From contig CM049307.1 of the NCBI GenBank assembly GCA_026874595.1, positions 25,830,362 to 25,894,361 of the forward strand: 64,000 bases of DNA, read 5' to 3'. The position numbers and the translations under genes were made by a program. The stretch comes from Sipunculus nudus (taxonomy: Eukaryota; Annelida; Sipuncula; Golfingiida; Sipunculidae). Positions 1-9,669 of this stretch are shown here, one piece after another (within the stretch, counting starts at the first letter, position 1; the number at the start of each line of letters is the position of its first letter). The notes beneath the pieces are model-generated. The model was not told the DNA's origin. It saw only the letters and a program-made list of their open reading frames with translations, and ran no database searches.

Positions 1-510
1 TGTTTTATATACTTGAATTATAGGGATTTTTTAAACTGCATAGTAAATGATAAGAAATTAAATTTGGAATGAAAACAATTAGGAATGTCGTTAACGAATT
101 CGAAACGAAACGCATATACATTTCGGAAAATATTAAAGTTCATTTAAAATCGTATAGCAAAAACATTGATGGGCACTGAACAAAACCAACAGGGATGAGA
201 CTCAAAGTTTTCGATCGAAGGCAAAAAAAAACAAATTTTTGACAGGGCTGATTTGATGTTGCAATAAAGACACTCGTAGAAGTGTAATCAGCTGAGAGAC
301 AGATGACTTTTCGTGGTAGGGGGTATTAACTCTGTAAGATTTTAACGAGGAGCCCAAAGAACCGTGAAAAAAAAAAATAAAAACAGATCATTCATGGAAT
401 ATTAAGTTGTCATTCCCGTTCATGAGTTAAGTCAAATTTGACAAAAATGCTATCCATTCAGAAAAGTATCGTTAAAAAAAGTAGACATTTGATAGTAGAC
501 ACTATAGTCA
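1..510. other. Non-coding flank, no gene seen
   Basis: AT-rich sequence with no supported exon or repeat family. It ends at the TTA target site of the next element. It may be intron or 5' flank of the armadillo-like gene whose last exons lie downstream. Confidence 0.5.
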
Positions 511-513
511 TTA

Positions 514-793
514 GGCCCCTTTTCCATACGAGCGGAAACGCGCGCGTTTCCGCGCGCTGAAAAAACACGCGCTGAATTGAGCTTTTCCATGTGCGAGGAA
601 ACGCGCGCGTTTCCGCGGAATCCCCACTTCGCATGACGTGCTTTTACAAGGGATTCCCCATCCTCGAGCGTTCCCGGTAAATTGTTGCGCATGTATCTGT
701 TATGTACAGTTTACTGTGTTCATGCATGCTTTTATAACTTTCGTAATATTTGCATGAACGTATAGTTTTTATTACTATTTACATGCGGACGGG

Positions 794-850
<57 letters not shown>

Positions 851-1127
851 AAGTGGAAAAGTAGAGCAGCAATTAAGTATGATTTGTCACCATATGATTT
901 ATGCTTGGGCGGCTACAAGCAGACTGCATTCGCGTCCTTGACCTCCAAAAGAAGACTCACCCGCGCGCGTTTCCGCGTGCATGAAAAAGGGACACATGAT
1001 TTACACTGGTGCAATTATTCCGCGCGCGGAAACGCGCGCTGAAAAATCGCGCATCGCACGATGTCGATTTCGCGATTTTTTCAGCGCGCGGGAACGCGCG
1101 CGTTTCCGCGCGCATGGAAAAGTGCCC
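514..1127. mobile_element. GC-rich MITE, 614 bp, TTA target duplication
   Basis: The left end reads GGCCCCTTTTCCAT and the right end, reverse-complemented, reads GGGCACTTTTCCAT. Both continue into a block of GCGGAAACGCGCGCG type, so the inverted repeats extend for roughly 50 bases with mismatches. TTA flanks both ends (511-513 and 1128-1130). Three-base TWA duplications are typical of PIF/Harbinger elements, so this is inferred to be a non-autonomous member. There is no transposase; the short open frames inside are reads through the GCGCG blocks. A TA microsatellite interrupts it at 795-844. Confidence 0.75.
795..844. repeat. (TA)25 microsatellite
   Basis: Uninterrupted TA dinucleotide run inside the preceding MITE. 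Confidence 0.95.
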
Positions 1128-1388
1128 TTACTGGGGCGGTAAAGACACTGCCTCGCTTGAAATGGGGGTCGACCGTAAGAACAGTCGCCCCGGCTTGAAT
1201 TCTTCGAACTTGCTTTGTATAGGATAGGCCTATACCTTTAATTGGCTCCCAACTGCATGAATAAGTGTATATAACATTACTTTTAATATAAACGTTATTT
1301 ATTTTACATGGATTGTACAACTAGCTATAATAAATAATACGAGGTACTCTCCAAGGCTCGGATGGAGGTATTCGCTAGTGTCAAGCCA

Positions 1389-3268
1389 GGTGCTCACTAC
1401 CCGATTTTATCAAGCGACATTGTCGGGCGATTTTTTGGGCAGATTTTCTCAAAATCGGTTGAAAATCGGCTTGGTTTAGTTGGCCCATTTTCGGTGTCAC
1501 ATTTACCGACGCATTTGTTCTCACCTCCCGATTATCGGCGAAGGAGTCTGTCTCATTATAGCGATCTGATACAGAGCTTTCTATGAGAAAAAATAAAAGG
1601 AAATATTTGTTCGCTTTGCGGCTTGTCCAAAGAAAAATATATTGTGGCGGGAGAGTGACCTGTCGGTTAAACCTTGGGTTGAAAGAAGAGATGAACTAGT
1701 GGCATGTAAATAATACACTTGTATGCGAACTGAGACAGGAGGGTTGAACCGTCCATCATCAATTTAATGGTTTTCTCCCCATATCTCAGGGGCGGGTCCA
1801 GGATTTAAGAAAAAAGGGGTCCAACCCAGGAGCACAAATAACAAAACCTTAAGAAAGGTCCCCAGGTCCGGCAAATGTTCGAAAGGATTGGTCTTAAACC
1901 CTTTGAACGAATGCTGCGGCTGATCTGCAGGATTTGGTAAAACCGAACATCCACCATCATGATACTACATTCAGAAGGGCTATTTCACCAGACACGAACT
2001 CTAATTTAGAAAATGACATTCTACTTGCATGTTTGTGTGATTTCTAGGATTTCCTGTTTCTAGAAATTCAAAGAAGTGATATGTTTTCTTCATCTGTCCT
2101 GTATAAACTAGAAACACTATCCTTTTTCATTTGACTGCTACACACAACAAACGCCAACAGCAGCAGATATGTTGCGTGATTAGGTTTTAATCTATATTAT
2201 AAATTCCCGTAGCAATTGATGATGAGTTATATATCTGGCGACTCTCTGTTATGTCAGATAAAATATATTAAAACGTATTAAAGTACAGCATCGCCACCAA
2301 TGCCGCCGACTCCGTGAAAAAGATTAAGTGTACCAGAGATCCGTTCACGCTTTTGCCTATATATTGGGTTACCTGTAAACATCAGGACTGGTATGCTGCG
2401 TGCACTGGACTGGATGTTGTATCACTCAAAAGTTTTCGGCTATTCATTCATATCTTCTCTCATTTCCTCTTAATTTAGGCTTATTATTCTATTTAGACAC
2501 ATTCTTCTCTGGCACCTTTGTTTTTGCTAACTTTAAGGAGAACCTGTGATAGGACAAAACACTGTGATGGGACAAAAAAACTATATTAAGGGAAGAAATT
2601 TAAATTGATGGTTAGAGATTACAAGCAGATATACAGTTGATTATTGCCATCCCTGAGATGTAAATATTGAATTGTTTTATTTTTCCCAGGAAACTCTTAC
2701 ATAAGCTTGAGTTTATTGTTCAGAGTAACTCGTCACACAATGGGAATGTTTGCTAAACAGCCCAGCAATAAATAGGCGTTTGCAAACATATACCTTGTTC
2801 GTTCAGTCTTATGTTTACAGAAATGTTCGCAAATTGTAATTATATGAATGGATACTCCTTTATAATTATTAATAAATTGCAGGTCGTCTTATAGGAATAC
2901 ATGAAATTTGAATCTTTACCAAAATCTGTCTTTATTTCTTTTTAAAATACAGAAATATGTCATTATACAATATATACTTATTATGACTAATAGTGACAAC
3001 GTACAGAACGTGAACTCTGACATACAAAAATAAACAAAATCGGCCGACTTTGTCGCAAACATTGGCTCACTACACGATTTCGGTAATCGCCCGACAAAAT
3101 CGGCCGATTTTCTTTGACAGTGCCAGACTCTTGGCGACGGCGATTTTTCACGCCGACGCCGACAAAATCGCGTCGCTTGGGGTGTCACACTACACGACAA
3201 TGTACCCCCGTCGGTACATAGTCGGCCGATCCTATGAATCGGCCGATAAAATCGGTGGGTGAGCCACC
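1389..3268. mobile_element. Candidate TIR element rich in GATTTTGTCGG motifs
   Basis: The left end (from 1389, GGTGCTCACTACCCGATTTT) matches the reverse complement of the right end (GGTGGCTCACCCACCGATTT) with a few mismatches and one gap. Motifs such as ACAAAATCGGCCGATTTT recur at both ends, densest at 3036-3260. A smaller nested unit is possible at 3065-3265, whose ends also pair (GGCTCAC...GTGAGCC). No target duplication was found, so the boundaries and the idea that one element spans 1.9 kb are tentative. The middle (about 1560-3030) has no recognisable coding sequence and includes the possible small exon at 2690-2724. Confidence 0.45.
2690..2724 (+). CDS. Possible 35-base upstream exon of the armadillo-like gene
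   Basis: A good acceptor (TGTTTTATTTTTCCCAG) precedes an 11-codon open stretch reading KLLHKLEFIVQ, followed by a moderate donor (AGA|GTAACT). The exon leaves one base over, which is exactly what the exon at 4680 needs: A plus GC makes a Ser codon, giving a join of IVQ-S-GPEAAS. The residues are helix-like and would fit an armadillo-type protein. Against it: the exon is very short, the donor is mediocre, and it lies inside a candidate transposon. Treat it as a suggestion that RNA data could settle. Confidence 0.22.
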
Positions 3269-3274
3269 GGCTTC

Positions 3275-3400
3275 AGGAAGTGGAGGAATCCGGAGAACCC
3301 AGAGAAAACCACCGACCTCCGACGGGCCACCACAAATCACTCTCATAGCCATGCCAGGGATCGTACCCGGATCACCAGCGGCGAGAGATGTTTACTAGTC
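3275..3400 (-). repeat. Fragment of a dispersed repeat with GGTTTTCTCTGGG-type motif
   Basis: On the minus strand this reads ...GTGGTTTTCTCTGGGTTCTC followed by CGGATTCCTCCAC. This resembles the GGTTTTCTCCGGGTRCTCCGG motif seen in many aquatic-animal repeats (family recalled, not searched). The minus strand also carries GATCCGGGTACGATCCCT, which is loosely like a pol III B box, but no A box is evident. Confidence 0.4.
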
Positions 3401-4679
3401 TACTTGAATTTCTATTTCAAGTTTGCATTTTCTTCATATTTGTTATTAAAGCAGACCTTGATCAGTTAAATTAAACTTGAGTTATAAATTTATAGTCAAA
3501 TAGTCATAGGTTAACTGCAAATGACCTGTGTCGACAACATATGAAATTAAACTCTAATGTCAAACATACAAAACTGATTATTGAAAGAAAAATTTAATAT
3601 TTATACAGGAAAAGACATGATAATAGACCAGTGAAATTTTGGGAATTTACCGGTCTATAATAATGATTGAATAATACCGAAAAGATGATAAAGTGACCGT
3701 GACAAAATAGCCAACATCAGACTGTGTGATTCTATGATATAGTGAGATCAGTATCTCCCAGACAAACTAATTCAGTGATTGTTGAATACTTAATAGATTG
3801 AATAAAGAGTTGGACAAATTTATAATAAACAAAAATGAACGTTCATAGGTCGGTAATACATACATTTGCAAATATCTGCGTTTTGAAAATCGAATGGTTT
3901 ATGTAAAAGGATGGTTTCAAAAATTGGCAATTAGCTGAAAACTAAATCACTTTCAGGATTCCGGATACAGTGAATGTTAATTTTGTTTTCAAAGTAATAA
4001 ATAGTAAATGTTCTTTGCAGACACCTGAAAATTTATAATTTTAAAATATAACTTTTCACAGAAACGTTTGTAAAATTTTGGTTTAATTCACAAAAACACA
4101 AGTATTTCCCGTCATTACGTCGTATACATTTATTACTCGGATGTTTAATTTTAAACCTCTTCATACTTCCAGTCTAAGGCTACGCATTCAAAGTCCTTAA
4201 TTCAGCAAACCACTCTCGCCTCTATTTCATTAATAGTTAATAAGGCAACTGAGTCAATCAATGCATGACTCGCGTACAGTTAATACATATGCGTGGACGT
4301 CTTGTGTGATGTTTGGATAAAAATTGTAGCATTAGTCAAGTTAGGAAGGCATCGGTAATCAAAATTATCAATTAAAGCCATTGGAGCCTGTCCCGTGTTT
4401 GTGTTCTTGTTCAGAAAAGAACGGTGTATTGTGTGCTTTTTGTTCGTTGGATTTGACTTGACTGGCAGTTTTGATTTCGGCCCCATCACTGCAGGCTTGT
4501 CTAACAATCATGATATAGACACCAAAGCGGGTCACTGAAGAAAGGTCTGTGAAAGAGTACCCACATACATGATAGTATGAAGATAATTTAAAACATAGTT
4601 TTAAATGACACGAAATCGCGTTTTCCTAAATAATAATAATAATAAAAAAAAACATATTAAGAGAATTTCATGCCCGCAG
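3401..4679. other. Presumed intron upstream of the first recognised exon
   Basis: AT-rich, with no repeat family recognised and no convincing exon. It ends with the acceptor TTTCATGCCCGCAG at 4679. The pyrimidine tract is weak, and a TAATAATAATAATAA run with an A-rich block lies just upstream. Confidence 0.5.
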
Positions 4680-4825
4680 GCGGACCGGAAGCTGCATCAT
4701 TTGCAGTTCAGTACATCCCCCACCTGATGGCGCTAGTGCAGCGAGCAGAGGCGATTGAGCTCAAAGTTCAAATTCTGATGTCGGTCAGTCAGATGTGTCA
4801 TCACTGCCGGGAAGGCCAGAAAAGG
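4680..4825 (+). CDS. Armadillo-like helical protein, third-last coding exon
   Basis: This internal exon is bounded by CCCGCAG| and |GTAGGT. It encodes 48 full codons after two bases that finish a split codon, starting GPEAASFAVQYIPHLMALVQ and ending HHCREGQKR. The pattern of amphipathic helices (ALVQRAEAIELKVQILMSVS) is typical of an armadillo/HEAT-type repeat. The exon ends in phase 0, which matches the next exon at 12420. A methionine codon at 4670 lies in the intron and is not taken as the start, because it overlaps the acceptor and the protein clearly needs more N-terminal sequence. By recall the ending resembles the small armadillo-like helical domain (ARMH) proteins, possibly ARMH2, but this was not searched, so no symbol is given. 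The function is unknown; a scaffold role would be inferred only from the fold. Confidence 0.8.
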
Positions 4826-5016
4826 GTAGGTTTAGTGTTGTTTATCGTTACATATTGATTGCATGTATAAAATAGATAAATACGGGCTTCAGTATTTTCC
4901 TACAATGTGTGTTTATCGTTTTAAGATCCAGAGTAGCACAAGTTATTTTTTTAAACCTTTTCCCCTCAAACGTACACTAGGGGCCAGTTGAAAGTCGAAC
5001 AGCTGAATATTTTCAT

Positions 5017-5017
<1 letters not shown>

Positions 5018-5100
<83 letters not shown>

Positions 5101-5114
5101 ATTATAATAATAAG
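5018..5114. repeat. TAA then TTA trinucleotide microsatellite (palindromic)
   Basis: About 12 TAA units are followed directly by about 14 ATT units and then a few TAA units. The two halves are complementary and could form a long hairpin. Poly-Asn and poly-Tyr open frames here are artefacts. Confidence 0.95.
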
Positions 5115-6092
5115 ATGAAGAAGAAGAACAACAAATACAAAAACAATATAAACACAATTATATGACTATTAAATATGTATAAATATTTGACATCTTTTGA
5201 AGCTGTATAACTTGTGATCAGGTGATCAATTTCACGTCATCTGACAGTGAATGAATAATATTGACCGGACTTTCTGGATAGGAGTCGCCATCTGTGGCTC
5301 CTGTAGAAAACTAATCTAGGTATAAGGGTTGGCAGGTCGTCTTTCCCATTCATTCTTTTATATTTTACCATACACTTAACCAGCGATGTCATTATATTAT
5401 TAGCGGGGTGAAGTGTCGGGGGTGAGGGTTGTTAGGGTTGGCAAGGGTGTTATGTGATCGGACGTGTTTGTGTGTGAAAGGATGAACCATGGGCGAAAGG
5501 AGTAAAAAACGTATTTTCGGATTGAGTTATTTCAGATCCATCTAAAATTACCTTATTTTACCTGATGTCTCGTGTGGTTTTTCGAACTACATCCCCCAAA
5601 ATAAACTTAGACCTGCAACAGGCCGAAGAATAATTTTTATTCTATTTTTAATTATGTTTATTAATTTTCAGGGATCATTTTATGATTCATGTATTTGCTC
5701 CTTCTGTTGGTTGCAAAAAGTTTCTTTCTCCAAGGGGCCAAACTATCACTAAGGAGTAAGGACTACATGAAAATCCTATAATGAAGCACACAGATGCCAC
5801 CTGTAAAGATAATTGTAAATTACTGGAACTGGCCATAGCCGGGCAGCGATATAGGGTAGCTGGACAACAGAGAACATGTACAGGGGTTGCCTTTTCTTGA
5901 GGTATATTTATGTAAGATCAGAATCTGACAAAATTATATGGACCTACGCTGGTCTAAAATAAACTAAAAGGCCCCTAAATTTAACCACCTCTTCCTTGTA
6001 CTATGACCGACTCTACAACCACATTTGATTAAATCAGTTGAGAACACCTGGAACAGTTGGAGTTATCCTGCAAACAAGGAAAGTAGCTTTAT

Positions 6093-6732
6093 GGGGCTGT
6101 CCCACTTAGGCAACTCTACAGGCGACTACAGGCGACCAAGTTGTCTCCTCATGGTCGCCAACTTGGAAGAACAGGCGACAGGACCTCCGCTACGACAATA
6201 GTCTACGACAAGCTACAAATGGTTGGCGACTGTCTAAAGACAAGACAAAGGACAATCACCTATGACAAACTATGACCAAATCTACGACAACCTTCGACCA
6301 CAATGGCGACAACCTACGACACCAGAATTCTTGCTGCGTCCACCCGCGACAAGCTTCGACGATTCTCTTCCATGTGCTATGTGAGGAGCCGGAAACAAAG
6401 ATGGACCTTGTTTCAAGTAACAACAGCCCGCGACAACACACGACAACCCACGTCACCTGGCGACAGCCTACGACAGGATCTATGACAACCCGCGTTAGCT
6501 TGCGACAGCGTACGACAGCACCTACGCCTGTGGAGACAGGCTATGCTCACTGGCGACAAAAAAAGCTTTCGCCTGAGAATTTTGAACATGCTGAAAATCC
6601 AGAGACGACAGCTTCGAGGTCACGAGTCTTGGGGCGACTACAGGCGACCATACAGGCGACAACCCGGAGACTATCAGGCGACAGCCTGGTAGCCTTTGGT
6701 CGCTTGTAGGGTCGCCTAAGTGGTACAGCCCC
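6093..6732. mobile_element. MITE with GGGGCTGT..ACAGCCCC ends, 640 bp
   Basis: The left end reads GGGGCTGTCCCACTTAGG and the right end, reverse-complemented, reads GGGGCTGTACCACTTAGG. The match continues for about 35 bases through CGACTACAGGCGAC-type sequence. Internally the element is filled with short copies of GGCGAC, CTACGACA and CAGGCGACA. These keep stop codons out and create a 145-codon open frame (6272-6709) that is repeat-derived rather than a gene. AT flanks both ends, but the palindrome makes it impossible to tell duplication from terminus. There is no transposase, so it is inferred to be non-autonomous. Confidence 0.75.
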
Positions 6733-7110
6733 ATCAGAGTTCATCAGCTTTGGTGAGTTAATGACGTTGTCTCGTCGTCATAGTGACGCAATGGTGACAC
6801 TGCACCCAGCTTCTGTTAACGTCATAGCAGCTTGGTGCAGTGTATAAGACGTCATAATAACGACACGCGCTCCTCACAAGCTGCCATTGGGCGTGGGCTT
6901 CCTTGCGATCGCTAGGCGATTTCAGACATCTCTATAGTTTTATTGAACTTTTGTGGAAGGATAAGCGAAAGGCGTTTGTTATATAATTCAATTAGGCGAT
7001 ATCACCTTATGTTTTCAATGAAGCACAGAGAATTAATATGGAATGTCGGGATATGGGTTGATTAAATTTTGAGGCGGGGCAGGACTTGGATGTATAAGCT
7101 CTGAGGCCTT

Positions 7111-9117
7111 CCTATAGTGTCCGTTCCAAACCCCGTGTCCACTTGATTTTTCGCGATTTTCTCTTCATAAAACAAACTTGCCAAACAAAATTTTAACCAG
7201 TGGCATAAAGAGGCGTAAATTTTGGTACCTTACCTATTCACGATATAAACAGTGAAGCGGTAACAGTGAAGCGCATGCACGCTATGAATACAAGTCTCGC
7301 TGTATACAGGGTCGGCAGCTCTTAATTATTGGTCTCGTGAATGTAGGTGCCTCTTTAGCACACAGCGAAGACTCGGACTCTCAAGAGTACGACACTGCTG
7401 TCAGGGGTTTGTTGGAGTCAAAATCTGACTCCAACAATGCACCGCGCTGCATCAACATGTACACTGAAAGCGGAAATACCTAAATGGTGAAAGGAGCCAA
7501 TGCAGTCCGTTAAAATCCGTTGGATTTTGTGTTAAGTAGTTATATATCATGTAAAACGAATTTACTTTGCGACTCTTTTGCGTTATTTATGCTGAAATAC
7601 TGTGGATGGCGTCTTATCAGCAATGTTGGACAGTACATTACTCCATGGTACACTTTCCATGTCTATGGCTGCGTTTTGTGTTTGTCAGACAACAGTGACG
7701 TCACAAAGACGTCACAGTGATCGGTCGCGCGTCATCTTCAAATGACTGACGTCAAAAGTTTGACTCGGTTTTTTATTATCAGTTCTCAGAAAAGGAATAA
7801 TTCGTAAACGCTGTAACTTGTTTTGTCATATTTTAGATTGCCTCATACAAAATCAAAACAAGGTAAGGCATTACAATTTACGCAGGTAGTCGGCGGAATA
7901 GCTCCTGCAACCTTTGGACAAGAAAGGTTTACACTGCTTTACACGTATGAAAAAAATTATCCCAGAAAAACATGTGGACACGGGTACTATAGTCCGTTTC
8001 ACCACCTGCTGTCCACCTGTTTTCTGTAGATGATTTACTTAAAAGTTCATGTTTTTAAATAAATTCCAAGAAAAAAACATATGAAAGTGACAACCTAATA
8101 TGGCAATTAAGAATCTTACAATTAATCCCCCGTTTATGTTTCACAACAATTTAGTCTCTTCATCATGATCTGGCAGATATGATGTGTCCCTCCATAAGTA
8201 GCCATATTTGTTTTAGCTGGTTATATTTTTTAGAGTGCTTACAGGAGATCATCAATTCAGAAGCTGTCAGTTGAGGTTGTTTTTGCATGTGACCAATGAC
8301 CTTGACCGCCATAAGTGGGTCTGATATGTTGTAAAATGTAGACTGATTTCTCATATTTTCAAATAATTCTGTGTCTTAAATAAGGTGTAAGGTAGGTATT
8401 TACTTACCTTGTTGAAAATTAGGTCCTTTTATCCTCTACTCTACACTACAATTGATTCCCTTGAAATATAACTATTAAAAATTTTCATAGCAAAAAACAG
8501 GTGGACATGAGGGGATGAAATGGACTATAGTCCGTACCAGTACACGTGTCCGCATGTTTTTCCGGGATAACTTTTTATACAAGTAAAGCAGTGTAAACCT
8601 TTCTTGTCCAAAGGTTGCAGGAGCTATTCCGCCGACTACCTGCGCAAAAAGTAACGCCTTACCTTGCTTTAAGTTTGTATGAGACGAATAATCCAAAATA
8701 TGACAAAACAGGTTACAGCGTTTACGACTTATTCCTTGCCTGAGAACTGATAATAAACAAGCCAGTCAAACTTATGACGTCAGTTAATTGAAGGTGACGC
8801 GCGATCGATCACTGTGACGTCTTTGTGACGTCACTGTTGTCTAACAAACACCAAACGCAGCCATAGACATGGAAAGTGTAACATGGAGGAATGTACTGTC
8901 CATCAGTGCCGGGAAGACGCATTCACGGTATTTCAGCATAAATAACGCAAAAGAGTCGCAAAGTTAATACATTTTACATGATATATAACTTCTTTACACA
9001 AAATCGGCGGAATATCCGTTTATCTACTTCAGGCCAAAGGACATTTTTAAAGAATATTTTTTAAATAATTATCGCGAAAAAACATGCGGACACGGGTTTT
9101 GGGACGGACTATATAGG
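7111..9117. mobile_element. Long nested inverted-repeat (fold-back) element
   Basis: The outer 47 bases (7111-7157, CCTATAGTGTCCGTTCCAAA...) pair with 9071-9117 with few mismatches and end in TTTTTCGCGAT. Inside, arms of about 480 bases (roughly 7515-7985 and 8532-9010) are inverted copies. Each arm carries matching blocks for GTCGGCGGAATAGCTCCTGC, AACCTTTGGACAAGAAAGG and several TGACGTCA-like sites. The loop is itself a TIR element at 7986-8531. Open frames in the two arms translate to near-identical peptides because the arms are copies, not genes. No transposase is seen. The 9620-9665 block is a further right-end-like copy (CGCGAAAAAAAACAGGTGGA), so the original unit may have been longer. 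Confidence 0.7.
7986..8531. mobile_element. Inner TIR element, 546 bp, ACTATAGTCC ends
   Basis: The left end ACTATAGTCCGTTTCACC and the reverse-complemented right end ACTATAGTCCATTTCATC continue through TGTCCACCTGTTTT for about 42 bases. The interior (8160-8420) is shared with the copy near 59680-59900, including AGTAGCCAT, CCAATGACCT and CTGATTTCTCATATTTT. It therefore belongs to a dispersed non-autonomous family and forms the centre of the larger palindrome. Confidence 0.7.
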
Positions 9118-9619
9118 CTGTACTATAGATGCATAATATATACGGGGCTGAACTTCAGCAAGTTAAGGGAACCCACAATTTTAGCTCAGCTGACGTCTGA
9201 TTATAAACTGATAAGTTACCACGTATATTTGCTGTAGGTATGGTTAATCGTCCGTCCATTAATTTCCTGTTAAATAATTTAAGAGAATTTGGTACCTTGC
9301 TACATTTGTCAAGTAGTTCGGTCTTTCCCACAGTGCCCACACAGAAGAGATTAGTTTTGAGTAGAAACGACCTCTGGCGGGAGGGTGCCTCTTTAGTACG
9401 TCATGTCTTTTATGACGTCATCACTATTCCCTGATATGTCCATTTCACAGATTAGTGGCAAGATGTCGTTACAGAATAGACTAGTTACTCAAAATATTGT
9501 TTTAATTGTTTACAGGGAAATGACATAAGGTAAGCTATTATTTCCGTAATGGTGAGTAACGCTTTTTCCTCTTTCTGCTCTGAGGTCAAAAAGTGTTGAA
9601 GTTCTTTGATTAAAAAAAA

Positions 9620-9665
9620 TATCGCGAAAAAAAACAGGTGGACAGGGGTACTGGAACGAAATATA
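9620..9665. repeat. Solitary terminus of the same TIR family
   Basis: The block ATCGCGAAAAAAAACAGGTG, then GACAGGGGTACTGGAACG, matches the right end at 9071-9117. No second end of its own was found nearby, so it may be a truncated copy or the outer right end of the composite. Confidence 0.45.
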
Positions 9666-9669
9666 GTTT

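Noticed and set aside
3352-3372. Minus-strand GATCCGGGTACGATCCCT, tRNA-like
   Set aside because: No A box or tRNA fold; treated as part of a dispersed repeat.
6272-6709. 145-codon + strand open frame
   Set aside because: Made of GGCGACA/CTACGACA repeats inside a MITE; no domain and no start or splice support.
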